DNA from: an uncultured Flavobacteriaceae bacterium
Lineage (GTDB): Bacteria > Bacteroidota > Bacteroidia > Flavobacteriales > Flavobacteriaceae
NCBI GenBank assembly: GCA_905182575.1
Contig: CAJJCA010000004.1
Coordinates: 30,935-94,934, forward strand
DNA: 64,000 nucleotides
Reading direction: 5' to 3'
In this document: one piece after another, positions 1 through 9,553 of the stretch
Layout: each line of letters starts with the position of its first letter
Numbering within the stretch: position 1 is the first letter of the stretch
The notes under the pieces: generated by a model
Databases searched by the model: none
What the model was told of the DNA's origin: nothing
What the model saw: the letters and a program-made list of their open reading frames with translations, nothing else
Position numbers and translations under genes: made by a program

Positions 1-215
1 CAATCAAAAGAAACTATTTTGGAATCTATTGTTCTAAGATAGTCTGCAAAAGAAAGGAGTTTTGAGTGAGATTTTTTTGTGATTTCTGTTTCAGAATGCG
101 GTATTTTTAAAGCGCCTCTGAAAAAATTATAAGGTATAGAAAGTCCTTTTGAATCCTTAATAATTCCATATTCTCCAAAAAGTAAAATTTTAGCGTAAAA
201 AAGTGGACCTTTCAT
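1..215 (-). CDS. GHMP kinase, likely mevalonate kinase (N-terminal part, truncated by window edge)
   Basis: Reverse-strand reading from ATG at 215: MKGPLFYAKILLFGEYGIIKDSKGLSIPYNFFRGALK...; adjacent to diphosphomevalonate decarboxylase. Confidence 0.7.
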   Translation of the reverse strand, partial: MKGPLFYAKILLFGEYGIIKDSKGLSIPYNFFRGALKIPHSETEITKKSHSKLLSFADYLRTIDSKIVSFD

Positions 216-224
216 AAATCTAAA

Positions 225-1298
225 TTAAAGTTTTTTTGCCCCCTGACCAACTTGATCTTCAATAAATTGTCCCGCTTCACAATGCTGTGATAATTCTTCT
301 TGAATAAAAATCTTAATGGCTGGTGCATGCGTTTCTGGATAGAGCAAGTGTACATTCGCGCCTGCATCTAAAGTAAAGCACAATGGAAGTTGCGTAGCTG
401 CTCTAAAATCCCAAATTTTATTAATGACAGTTAGGGTGTTGGGCTGCATTAAAATAAATCTCGGACTAGAGGTCATCATCATGGAATGCAAAGTGAGGGC
501 TTCGGATTCAACGACTTCTATAAAAGCATCTAAATCTCCACTTACAAGGATTTTACTGAGAAGCTCACAATTATCGTTGGCTTGTAGGAATCTGTTTTCA
601 GCAAAAGGGTGTCCATTCATAAGCTGATGTCCAAGGCTGCTACTCACTTTTTTAGTGCCTCGGTCAACAATTAAAATGGTATCCTGAAAATTATGGAAAA
701 CATCATGAATTTTAGAGGTCAATGGCACAGCATAAATGTCTGTACTATTTTTAAATGTGGAATTTTCACCCCAAACAGTTAAAGGCCCTTCGATACTTCT
801 TGCAGCACTTCCTGAGCCTAGTCTTGCTAAAAAAGAAGCTTTGGTTTTAAATAAACCGTCACCAAGCACTGGGTTTAATTTTTTTTCCCAATCCATAAGA
901 CATAAAGCTAGGGCAGCCATCGCTGAAGCTGATGAAGCAATTCCACTGCTATGAGGAAAGGAATTACTACTGCTAATTGACATGTGTTGAAATTTTATCC
1001 CTGGCATGTATATTGAAATTCGATCTAAGAATTGTTTAATTTTTGGATGAAAATCCACTTGTTCTTTATTTTCAAATAGAAAAGAAAACCAAGGATCATT
1101 TTCAGACAAACGAGGAGTGAATTCAACTGTGGTCTTTGTTACACATTTAGAAAGCGTGAAGCTAATTGATGGGTTTTTAGGAAGCTGATCGCCGTGTTTC
1201 CCCCAATATTTAACCAATGCAATGTTACTAGGTGCTTGCCAAGTAGCAAGGTGATTTATAGCTGAACTAGACTTAAAAATAAATTTTTTTTCCTCCAT
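225..1298 (-). CDS. mvaD: diphosphomevalonate decarboxylase
   Basis: ORF with WQAPSNIALVKYWGKHGDQLPKNPSISFTL and SSNSFPHSSGIASSASAMAALA motifs; likely start MEEKKFIF. Confidence 0.9.
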   Translation of the reverse strand: MEEKKFIFKSSSAINHLATWQAPSNIALVKYWGKHGDQLPKNPSISFTLSKCVTKTTVEFTPRLSENDPWFSFLFENKEQVDFHPKIKQFLDRISIYMPGIKFQHMSISSSNSFPHSSGIASSASAMAALALCLMDWEKKLNPVLGDGLFKTKASFLARLGSGSAARSIEGPLTVWGENSTFKNSTDIYAVPLTSKIHDVFHNFQDTILIVDRGTKKVSSSLGHQLMNGHPFAENRFLQANDNCELLSKILVSGDLDAFIEVVESEALTLHSMMMTSSPRFILMQPNTLTVINKIWDFRAATQLPLCFTLDAGANVHLLYPETHAPAIKIFIQEELSQHCEAGQFIEDQVGQGAKKL

Positions 1299-1372
1299 CG
1301 AATGCAAAGATAAGCTTTTGAACTTCTTATTGAAAAGCAATAAAAGCTTAATTATTTGGGTTAGCTTTGAGT

Positions 1373-1804
1373 ATGCGACGAAAATTATTATTCAACGTTT
1401 TAATTGGTGTTTTAACCTGTCTTGTAGTGGGTTACTTTTCAAGTATGGCCACTCGGATTTCAGTCGATACTTGGTATCCAACCCTGAAAAAACCTTTTTT
1501 CAATCCTCCCAATTGGCTGTTTGCTCCTGTTTGGACTTTACTCTATTTGTTAATGGGAATCGCTGTTGGTCGAATTTGGTTTTTTGGGCTGCATCACCGC
1601 TGGGGAAAAACTGCTCTGTACCACTTTGGATTCCAGCTGATTTTCAATGGACTTTGGTCTCTGGTGTTTTTTGGACTAAAAAACCCTGTTCTGGGATTCG
1701 TTGTGATTATAATACTGTTGATTTTAATTGAGCGTTCGATCAAATGGTTTAAAATGGTTGATCTATTTTCAGCTCAATTGCTCTACCCATATTTGCTCCG
1801 ATAG
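1373..1804 (+). CDS. TspO/MBR family protein (C-terminus probably frameshifted)
   Basis: WYPTLKKPFFNPPNWLFAPVWTLLYLLMGIA is the TspO signature; another frame continues ...PIAFALYEQFYDLNYL after the ORF end. Confidence 0.85.
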   Translation: MRRKLLFNVLIGVLTCLVVGYFSSMATRISVDTWYPTLKKPFFNPPNWLFAPVWTLLYLLMGIAVGRIWFFGLHHRWGKTALYHFGFQLIFNGLWSLVFFGLKNPVLGFVVIIILLILIERSIKWFKMVDLFSAQLLYPYLLR

Positions 1805-1905
1805 CTTTTGCACTGTATGAGCAATTTTATGACCTAAACTACTTGTAAAAAAAGTCAATTTTAAAGTGTTTTTGTAACTTAACGTTCAACTCAAACCTTA
1901 ACATT

Positions 1906-2325
1906 ATGTTTTCAAAATTAACTTTAGCGTGAACCTTCATCGGTTTCTTTTTTCTCTTTTTTGTTGGCTGGTGTTTCTACGACATCATAGCCATAAATTA
2001 TTTTTCAAATCATATGATAAACATGCCTTTTGAAGTAAAAGTTAGAATGGAATTTATTGCCTTTGGCGTTTTGTTTCAGTCGTATGTGATTTCATTGCTT
2101 TACGGCAAGTGGTCGTTGGGAAACTACAGCCTAAAATCAGGTTTTAATTTCGGCGCTTTGATTGGTTTTTTTGTTGGATTCGGAACTGGTCTTGTCTACT
2201 ATGCAACTGCAAACCTAATTGACCTCCAAGCTTCATTGGTAGATGTTGTTTGGAGTGTTTTCTATTATGATATTGGCGGAGCATTGATCGGTTGGACTCA
2301 TGACAAATTGAATCAAGAAAAATAA
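1906..2325 (+). CDS. hypothetical membrane protein with an in-frame TGA at 1930
   Basis: ATG at 1906 is in frame with ORF 2014..2325; reads MFSKLTLA*TFIGFFFLFFVGWCFYDIIAINYFSNHMINMPFEVKV... Confidence 0.5.
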
Positions 2326-2408
2326 TGTTTTCTTATAAACCTGATGGCGAAAAAATCAGAAATGAAGGAGTTTTTTCACGACTTTTTTTTAAATAATCTA
2401 GGAATAAT

Positions 2409-2729
2409 TTATTCTGGAGCTAACTCCACGGTAAGTCCTTCAAGTGCTTTTGACATATGAATTTGACACCCCAATCGGCTGTTTTCTTTTACGTGAAAAG
2501 CCTCAGATAGCATGGCTTCTTCGTCATCAGATTTTTCAGGTAAATCATGTTCGCTCTCTAAATAGCATTGACAAGATGCGCACATCGCCATACCGCCACA
2601 AGTTCCTTCAACAGGGAGCTCATAAGCTTTACAAACTTCCATAAGGTTCATTGCCATATCCGTAGGGGCTATCAGTTCGTGTGATTTCCCCTCTCTGTCA
2701 ATAACGGTGATTGTAACGTCTTGATTCAT
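2409..2729 (-). CDS. 2Fe-2S ferredoxin
   Basis: CGGMAMCASCQCYLESEHDLPEKSDDEEAML: plant/adrenodoxin-type Cys pattern. Confidence 0.9.
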   Translation of the reverse strand: MNQDVTITVIDREGKSHELIAPTDMAMNLMEVCKAYELPVEGTCGGMAMCASCQCYLESEHDLPEKSDDEEAMLSEAFHVKENSRLGCQIHMSKALEGLTVELAPE

Positions 2730-2731
2730 TT

Positions 2732-3784
2732 CTATTTAATTGCTTTAATTGTAGATTTCTTGGCTTCTTTTCTGCTGCCATCAAAGCCAGATATACCACT
2801 AACAGTAGTGTACTTTAATATGTTTTTTTTGTCAGGATAAATCATTTGAAAAGCACTTTGACACATTAGGGTGGCTTCATGGAAGCCACAAAGAATGAGT
2901 TTTAACTTGCCTGGGTAAGTATTTACATCCCCGATGGCATAGATTCCCGGAATATTGGTTTGATAATCTAAGCTATTGTTAACCTTGATTGCATTTTTTT
3001 CGATTTCTAAACCCCAACCTGCGATTGGGCCTAGCTTGGGAGTTAAGCCAAAAAGTGGGATGAAATAATCCGTCGTAATAGTCTTTATCATTCCTTCGTT
3101 AGACACAACAATTGACTCTAAAAAATCCTGCCCGTGAAGTTCTGTAACCTCTACAGGCGTAATTAATTTAACTTTATTGTCATCTTTTAATTTTTGGACT
3201 TTTTCAACCGAATCTAACGCACCACGAAATTCATCTCTTCGGTGAATCAAAGTGACTTCTTTAGCAATATTCGCTAAAAAAATAGTCCAATCTAATGCCG
3301 AATCTCCTCCTCCAGCAATAATAACTTTCTTGTTACGGTATTTTTCAGGATCTTTAATCATGTAGTCAACCCCATGATTTTCAAACTTTTCAAGATCAAC
3401 TAAGTTGGGCTTTCTCGGCTCAAAAGTCCCCAAACCTCCAGCAATAGCGACTATAGGTGCTTGATGCTTTGTCCCTTTGTCTGTGGTGACAATAAAATCG
3501 CCAGATGAGTTTTTTTCGATAGTTTGAGCACACTCACCCAAAGTGAAACCCGGTTGAAAAGGACTGATTTGTTTCATCAAGTTGTCTACTAAATCCCCTG
3601 CCAAAATCTCAGGCTGAGAAGGAATGTCATAGATGGGTTTTTTTGGATAAATCTCTGCACATTGACCTCCTGGAATTGGAAGTGAATCTATTAAATGACA
3701 TTTTAATTTAAGTAAACCTGCTTCAAAAACAGCGAATAAGCCTGTCGGTCCAGCGCCAATAATAATAATATCCGTTTTTACCAT
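2732..3784 (-). CDS. thioredoxin-reductase-like ferredoxin--NADP(+) reductase
   Basis: DIIIIGAGPTGLFAVFEAGL and IIAGGGDSALDWTIFLA dinucleotide-binding motifs; adjacent ferredoxin. Confidence 0.85.
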   Translation of the reverse strand: MVKTDIIIIGAGPTGLFAVFEAGLLKLKCHLIDSLPIPGGQCAEIYPKKPIYDIPSQPEILAGDLVDNLMKQISPFQPGFTLGECAQTIEKNSSGDFIVTTDKGTKHQAPIVAIAGGLGTFEPRKPNLVDLEKFENHGVDYMIKDPEKYRNKKVIIAGGGDSALDWTIFLANIAKEVTLIHRRDEFRGALDSVEKVQKLKDDNKVKLITPVEVTELHGQDFLESIVVSNEGMIKTITTDYFIPLFGLTPKLGPIAGWGLEIEKNAIKVNNSLDYQTNIPGIYAIGDVNTYPGKLKLILCGFHEATLMCQSAFQMIYPDKKNILKYTTVSGISGFDGSRKEAKKSTIKAIK

Positions 3785-3788
3785 TGAA

Positions 3789-4031
3789 CTAGGGCGTTAT
3801 GCTTACAACTTTTTCGATTTGTGGAACGTACTTTTTAATGGTCATCTCTACCCCTGATTTGAGGGTCATTTGATTGACCGTGCAGGAAACACATGCACCG
3901 TGAAGTTGAACATTTACTATTTTATCCTCCTCAATAGAAACCAAAGAGATGTCCCCACCATCAGATTCGAGAAAAGGACGTATTTCCTCTAGTGCGATAA
4001 GAACTTTTTCTCTAATTTTTTTTGAGTTCAT
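3789..4031 (-). CDS. NifU C-terminal domain protein (Fe-S scaffold)
   Basis: LHGACVSCTVNQMTLKSGVEMTIKKYVPQI with CxxC. Confidence 0.9.
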   Translation of the reverse strand: MNSKKIREKVLIALEEIRPFLESDGGDISLVSIEEDKIVNVQLHGACVSCTVNQMTLKSGVEMTIKKYVPQIEKVVSITP

Positions 4032-4035
4032 AGTT

Positions 4036-5165
4036 TTATTTTATGGCTGAACAGCCCACCATATTGGTGATTTCCACAGCTTTTGTTGGAGGCAAGGTCG
4101 TGTTTCTTTTTAACAATTGTGCGACCAAATTCTGAGTTACTTCAACTAAAGATTTCTCAATTTCAGTGCCATCCTGTAATGCTGCTGGTCTTCCAACATC
4201 TGCAGCTTCTCTTATACTTTGAACAAGGGGCAAAGCTCCCAAAAATGGAACGTCTTTGTCTTTGGCCAAATTTTCAGCTCCTTCTTTTCCAAAGATATAA
4301 TATTTATTGTTTGGCAATTCTTCTGGTGTGAAATAAGCCATGTTTTCAATAATCCCTAACAAAGGAACGCTTATGCTGTCTTGGGCAAACATCGCAATTC
4401 CTTTACGAGCGTCCGCAAGAGCAACGTTTTGCGGCGTACTTATGACCACTGCCCCAGTAAGGGGTAAAGACTGCATAATGCTTAAATGAATATCTCCCGT
4501 CCCTGGAGGCAAATCGACCAATAAGAAATCAAGTTCGCCCCAAGCGGCATCAAAAATCATTTGATTCAGAGCTTTGGCGGCCATCGGTCCTCGCCAAATA
4601 ACTGCCTGATCTGGTTTTGTAAAAAACCCTATAGAAAGTACTTTAACTCCATAGTTTTCAATAGGCTCCATTTTTGATTTCCCATCAATGTTTATTGACA
4701 TTGGTCGTGCGCCTTCCATGTCAAACATTGTTGGAATAGAGGGGCCATAAATATCTGCATCAAGAATCCCTACTTTACAACCCATTTTCGAAAGGGTTAT
4801 TGCGATATTGGCTGTTACTGTGGACTTTCCTACACCTCCTTTACCAGAAGATATTGCAATAATAGAATCAATCCCTGGTATCGACTTTCCCTTGATAGGT
4901 TCGGCAGCAGGCGGTGGTGTATTTACCCTCAGTTTTTTTTATTTTAGCTTTTTCATCAAACCTTTTGGTGAAGGACTTCCAAAATGGTAACCTCTAATTT
5001 TTTTCTAGCTTGGAGACTGGGATTCGCCAAGGTTACATCCAAGTCGATTTGATCTCCGAAAATCATTATGTTAGTGATCGCTCCACTGTCTATTATATTT
5101 TCTCCCTCGCCTGGTGCGCTAATCGTTTTTAAAACCGCAACAACATCATTTTTATTGATTTTCAT
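4036..5165 (-). CDS. Mrp/NBP35 family P-loop Fe-S carrier protein with N-terminal MIP18-like domain (frameshifted)
   Basis: ORFs 4036..4785 and 4956..5165 joined by reverse-strand coding ...SIIAISSGKGGVGKSTVTANIAITLSKMGCK; frame changes lie near A-rich runs at about 4925-4970. Confidence 0.88.
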
Positions 5166-5228
5166 TTGATAATACCTTAACTTTAAATACGCTTACAAAT
5201 ATACTCCAATCTGCTTGGAAACAAAAGT

Positions 5229-5570
5229 TTACAAATCAAATTCGAAGGGAGGTAGATGAAGCGATGGATTCCAAAAAAAATCCTTAAAATTAAGAATTTG
5301 ATTGTCCCTAATTGTTAGCCCTTCATTCTCCAGAAGCTGCTGCATTAAGTTGGTTCCAGAAAAATGTAGTTTACCCGATAAAAGTCCGTTTCTATTCACC
5401 ACTCTGTGAGCAGGAACATCAGGTAAGTTATGAGAAGCGTTCATAGCCCAACCAACCATTCTGGCACTTTGAGGCGCGCCCAAATAGGTTGCGATTGCCC
5501 CATAAGAGGTAACATAACCTTCTGGTATTTTCTTGACTACTTCATAAATATTACTAAAAAAATTAGACAC
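5229..5570 (-). CDS. MGMT-family / alkyltransferase-like protein (PAHR in place of PCHR)
   Basis: VPAHRVVNRNGLLSGKLHF and GYVTSYGAIATYLGAPQSARMVGWAM. Confidence 0.85.
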   Translation of the reverse strand: MSNFFSNIYEVVKKIPEGYVTSYGAIATYLGAPQSARMVGWAMNASHNLPDVPAHRVVNRNGLLSGKLHFSGTNLMQQLLENEGLTIRDNQILNFKDFFWNPSLHLPPFEFDL

Positions 5571-6244
5571 TATTTAAATTTAAATTGAGTGTAAGTTATC
5601 GGTTTTCCTTCGGCAAGAAACATCTTTTCATAAAACGTTTGAACCGCAGTGGCCTCAGTAGGAGAATAATCATTATTATATATATTGTGATGGGCATATA
5701 ATATCTCATAAGCGCTATCATTCAATATCCCAAGGGTGTAACCATGTAGGAATTCACTGTCCGTTTTTAGATGCATAACTCCGTCTGGAACAAGAACTTG
5801 TTTGTACTGATTTAAAAGTTCTGGACAAGTCAACCGATGCTTGGTCCGCTTATATTTTATTTGAGGATCCGGAAAAGTAATCCATATTTCAGCAACCTCA
5901 CCTTTATCAAAAAGTTGCGTAATGAGTTCAATTTGTGCCCTAATAAAAGCCACATTAGAAAGGTCGTTTTCTAAAGCAGTCTTTGCTCCTCTCCAAAAAC
6001 GAGCCCCTTTTGTATCTATACCTATATAGTTTTTTTGAGGATTTAATTCCGCCAGATGAACGGAGTACTCCCCTTTCCCACAACCTAACTCGAGCGTGAT
6101 CGGATTTTCGTTTTTAAAATATTCACTATGCCACTTGCCTTTAAGCGGAAAAGAGTTTAGCAATAAATCTTCCCTTTCAGGTTGAATAACGTTTGAGAAA
6201 GTACTATTCTCTCTAAATCTTTTTAATTTGTTTTTGCTTCCCAC
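5570..6244 (-). CDS. trmB: tRNA (guanine(46)-N7)-methyltransferase
   Basis: LELGCGKGEYSVHLA, FPDPQIKYKRTKHRL motifs. Confidence 0.92.
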   Translation of the reverse strand: MGSKNKLKRFRENSTFSNVIQPEREDLLLNSFPLKGKWHSEYFKNENPITLELGCGKGEYSVHLAELNPQKNYIGIDTKGARFWRGAKTALENDLSNVAFIRAQIELITQLFDKGEVAEIWITFPDPQIKYKRTKHRLTCPELLNQYKQVLVPDGVMHLKTDSEFLHGYTLGILNDSAYEILYAHHNIYNNDYSPTEATAVQTFYEKMFLAEGKPITYTQFKFK

Positions 6245-6306
6245 AGGTTTAATCTATAGGGCGAAAATAAAGCTTTGAATTCTAACATTACTCAAGAATT
6301 TTAATT

Positions 6307-7291
6307 TTAAGTCTTTTGAAGTGTAAATGAAAATTCCGAACCAACCCCGGGTGAGCTTTCAACAAATATTTTCTCTTGATGTGCTTCAATAATGTGCTTG
6401 ACAATTGCTAGCCCCAAACCTGAGCCTCCTTGGTCTCTGTTTCCGGATTTATCTACCCTATAGAAACGCTCAAAAAGCCTTGGCAGATGTTCTCTCTCGA
6501 TACCCTCACCATTGTCCGTAACCCTCACTATAACCTTCTCCTCATTAAGGTCTTGAATACTAATCTCTGTGGTCCCTTTGTTTACTCCATATTTTAGCGA
6601 GTTGATCACCAAATTGGTTAATACCTGTTGAATCCTCTCCTCATCGGCATTTACAAGTATCGGTTGGGAATTTGTGTTTTCAAATGAAAGTATGATTTCA
6701 CTCTTATTGGCCTGCATTTCAAAAAGTTCAAATACATTTTGAACCAATCCTCTAATATCAAAATCAATTCTTTCAATGGATTTTATTCCAGATTCGAACT
6801 GATTGATTAAGTACAAATCTTTAACTATATAAACAAGTCGCTCAACTCCTTTGGCGGTTCTTTTAAGATACTTTTCTCTTAAATCCTTATCATTTACACC
6901 GCCTTCTAGTAGCGTTAAAACATAACCCCTGAATTGTGAATAGCGGAGTTTTTAATTCATGAGATATATTTCCAATAAACTCTTTCCTATGGCTTTCTTT
7001 GTCTTTAAGCACTTCAATTTCAAGTTTTTTATCGTCCGCAAATTGACGAAGACTTTCTTTTAAGGATTCCATATCGGACTCGATTGCCTCTCTGTTCTCA
7101 GAAAATCCAGAAGGGGAAAGGTCATCATATATGCCTTTTAGCTTTCTTAGGATAGAACGTTCGATCCTAAGATGAAGTAATAGAATCGAGAATAAGAAAA
7201 ACAGCAAAATTAAGACCGATCCAAGCATAATATCTTGAAAGGTGAATTTAACTGAACTGAAAAAATAAAAAATAAAAAAAACCTGGAGCAA
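6307..7291 (-). CDS. sensor histidine kinase, PhoR-like (one frameshift)
   Basis: H-box FIGNISHELKTPLFTIQG in ORF 6890..7291; N/G boxes NLVINSLKYGV, GSGLGLAIVKHI in ORF 6307..6816; removing one G from GGGG near 6929 joins them. Confidence 0.9.
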
Positions 7292-7307
7292 TGCTCCTGG
7301 GTTTTTT
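7278..7307 (-). terminator. putative Rho-independent terminator downstream of the response regulator
   Basis: Reverse strand AACCCAGGAGCATTGCTCCAGGTTTTTTTT: imperfect hairpin followed by T-run. Confidence 0.5.
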
Positions 7308-7351
7308 AAGGTTAAATGCTATTTTATAATTCTTAAATATAAACACAAATA

Positions 7352-8044
7352 TTACAAGTTAAGTGGCACAAATTTATAACCAACTCCTTTCACCGTTTTA
7401 AAATATTTATCACCGATTTTTTCTCTTAATTTTCTGATATGAACATCAATGGTTCGGTCTCCCACAACAACCTCACTACCCCAAATAATTTCCATTATTT
7501 TTTCTCTTTTAATAACTTTTTCTTGTTTTGAGGCCAACAAAAAGAGTAATTCAAATTCTTTTCTTGGCAGTGAAAAAACCTTACCATCAAAAGTAACCTG
7601 ATACTCCTCCCTATCAATAATAAGTTTACCTATTTGTAATTTCTCTTCGTTTTTATCCTCATCTCTCAATCTCCGAAGAAGCGCTTTTACCTTAGAAACC
7701 AAAATCTTTGGTTTGACCGGTTTGGTAACATAATCATCTGCACCAGCATCAAAAGCAGCTACGTGAGAGTAATCCTCGCCTCGTGCAGTAAGAAACATTA
7801 TGATAGTTTCTTTGAAACGAGGGTCTTTTCGTAACAATCCGCAAGCTTCAATTCCATCCATATTGGGCATCATAACATCCATGATGATTAAATGAGGAAC
7901 TTCTCTATCCGCCTCCTCTATTGCTTTTTCCCCATCACTTGCTGTTGAAATACTATACCCTTCCTGATGTAAATTAAATCGAATAATTTCAATGACATCA
8001 GGATCATCGTCAACCAATAAGATTCTTATTCCTGTTTTTTTCAT
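7352..8044 (-). CDS. OmpR/PhoB-family response regulator
   Basis: RILLVDDDPDVIEII receiver and C-terminal winged helix VGDRTIDVHIRKLREKIGDKYFKTVKGVGYKF. Confidence 0.92.
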   Translation of the reverse strand: MKKTGIRILLVDDDPDVIEIIRFNLHQEGYSISTASDGEKAIEEADREVPHLIIMDVMMPNMDGIEACGLLRKDPRFKETIIMFLTARGEDYSHVAAFDAGADDYVTKPVKPKILVSKVKALLRRLRDEDKNEEKLQIGKLIIDREEYQVTFDGKVFSLPRKEFELLFLLASKQEKVIKREKIMEIIWGSEVVVGDRTIDVHIRKLREKIGDKYFKTVKGVGYKFVPLNL

Positions 8045-8183
8045 TTACTTCTTATATTTTACTAAAATATAAATTTAAATGGTGGTTAACGTTAATAAAT
8101 AATTATCATATGCAATACATTTTACCCAATCCTTTTAATATTCACTACCTTTGGAGGGTATAGAACAATTCGATTTTACAATT

Positions 8184-8537
8184 ATGCGTTTTTCTGTGTT
8201 TCTTACTTTTGTATTGTTTAGCGTTTTTGCTTCGGCACAAGGCCATTATGAAGCCTTTGGAGTAGATACAACGAATGGCGGTTCGGCTATCGAAGAGATC
8301 ATTCATAAATTAGACTTTAAGATTTATCCTAACCCAATGACTGGTGAATACTTAAACATAGATTCTCGACGTTCTGAAATAAAAAAATTTAATAATATTG
8401 AATTACTTCATGATTGGTCAATTGCAAAAGAAACCCTAGAAAACCGCATTATTCTTCAAAACCTCAAAACTGGAATCTATCTTGTTAAGCTTATTCAAGG
8501 CAATCACATGGGTTTAAAAAGACTTTTGATTCCCTAA
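8184..8537 (+). CDS. small secreted protein with T9SS C-terminal sorting domain
   Basis: Signal peptide MRFSVFLTFVLFSVFASAQ; FKIYPNPMTGEYLNI ... GIYLVKL typical type A T9SS CTD. Confidence 0.75.
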   Translation: MRFSVFLTFVLFSVFASAQGHYEAFGVDTTNGGSAIEEIIHKLDFKIYPNPMTGEYLNIDSRRSEIKKFNNIELLHDWSIAKETLENRIILQNLKTGIYLVKLIQGNHMGLKRLLIP

Positions 8538-8566
8538 TTTTTCATGTCTTTAGCACTTGAGTTTTA

Positions 8567-9553
8567 ATGGATTCTACCGACCTTAATCCCTTTTGGAAAA
8601 TTAAATCCGAAGAATCGTTTGAACGATTAGCGCTTGATACGTTCAACTTTCAATATGAAAACAATTCCGTTTACCGTTCCTACTGTGACTTAATCAATCG
8701 TTCTGCTTCTGACATCATGCACTCAGAGAATATTCCTTTTTTACCCGTTTCCTTTTTTAAATCAATGTCAGTTATTTCCTTCAAAGAAGACATTATAAAA
8801 GAATTTAGCTCAAGCACCACCACTTCTTCGATCGCCTCAAAACATTTTATTCGAGATTTGAATGATTATAAATTAAGCTTTAAAAACTGTTTTGAAAGAT
8901 TTTACGGTTCAATTGAAGATTGTGTTGTTTTGGCACTACTCCCCTCTTATGCAGACCGTGAAGGCTCTTCATTAACTTATATGGTTTCTGATTTAATCTC
9001 CAAGAGTAATAAACCCGAAAGTGGATTTTATCTAAACGAATGGGATCGCTTAAAGGAAAAGATTCTCGATCTTGAGGAGCGAAGTCAAAAAACATTATTA
9101 ATCGGCGTTTCTTTTGCCCTACTTGACTTAATTGAAAAACACAAGTTTAAATTAAAAAACACAGTAGTAATGGAAACTGGGGGGATGAAAGGCCGAAGAA
9201 AAGAACTGACAAGAAGTGAATTACATCAAAATCTATCTAAAGGTTTTGGTGTTGAAAAAATACATTCAGAATACGGAATGACCGAGCTACTTTCTCAGGC
9301 CTATTCGAAAGGGAATGGTCGGTTTAGTTGTCCTCCCTGGATGCGTGTTTCCACAAGAGAAAGCGAAGATCCCTTTCAAAATCTTGGATATGAAAAAACG
9401 GGAGGATTAAACATAATAGATTTAGCCAATCGCGATTCGTGTTCCTTTATTGCCACTCAGGATTTAGGAAAAACTTTTTCGGATGGAACTTTTGAAGTAT
9501 TGGGCCGTTTTGATCACTCAGAAGTTAGAGGTTGTAATTTGATGGTTTTTTAA
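8567..9553 (+). CDS. LuxE/acyl-protein-synthetase-like acyltransferase
   Basis: ENIPFLPVSFFKSM, TGGMKGRRKELTRSELH, HSEYGMTELLSQAYS. Confidence 0.75.
   Translation: MDSTDLNPFWKIKSEESFERLALDTFNFQYENNSVYRSYCDLINRSASDIMHSENIPFLPVSFFKSMSVISFKEDIIKEFSSSTTTSSIASKHFIRDLNDYKLSFKNCFERFYGSIEDCVVLALLPSYADREGSSLTYMVSDLISKSNKPESGFYLNEWDRLKEKILDLEERSQKTLLIGVSFALLDLIEKHKFKLKNTVVMETGGMKGRRKELTRSELHQNLSKGFGVEKIHSEYGMTELLSQAYSKGNGRFSCPPWMRVSTRESEDPFQNLGYEKTGGLNIIDLANRDSCSFIATQDLGKTFSDGTFEVLGRFDHSEVRGCNLMVF

Noticed and set aside
4808-4990. Plus-strand ORF (60 aa) in the supplied track
   Set aside because: Antisense to the Walker A-containing segment of the mrp gene (ISSGKGGVGKST on the minus strand).
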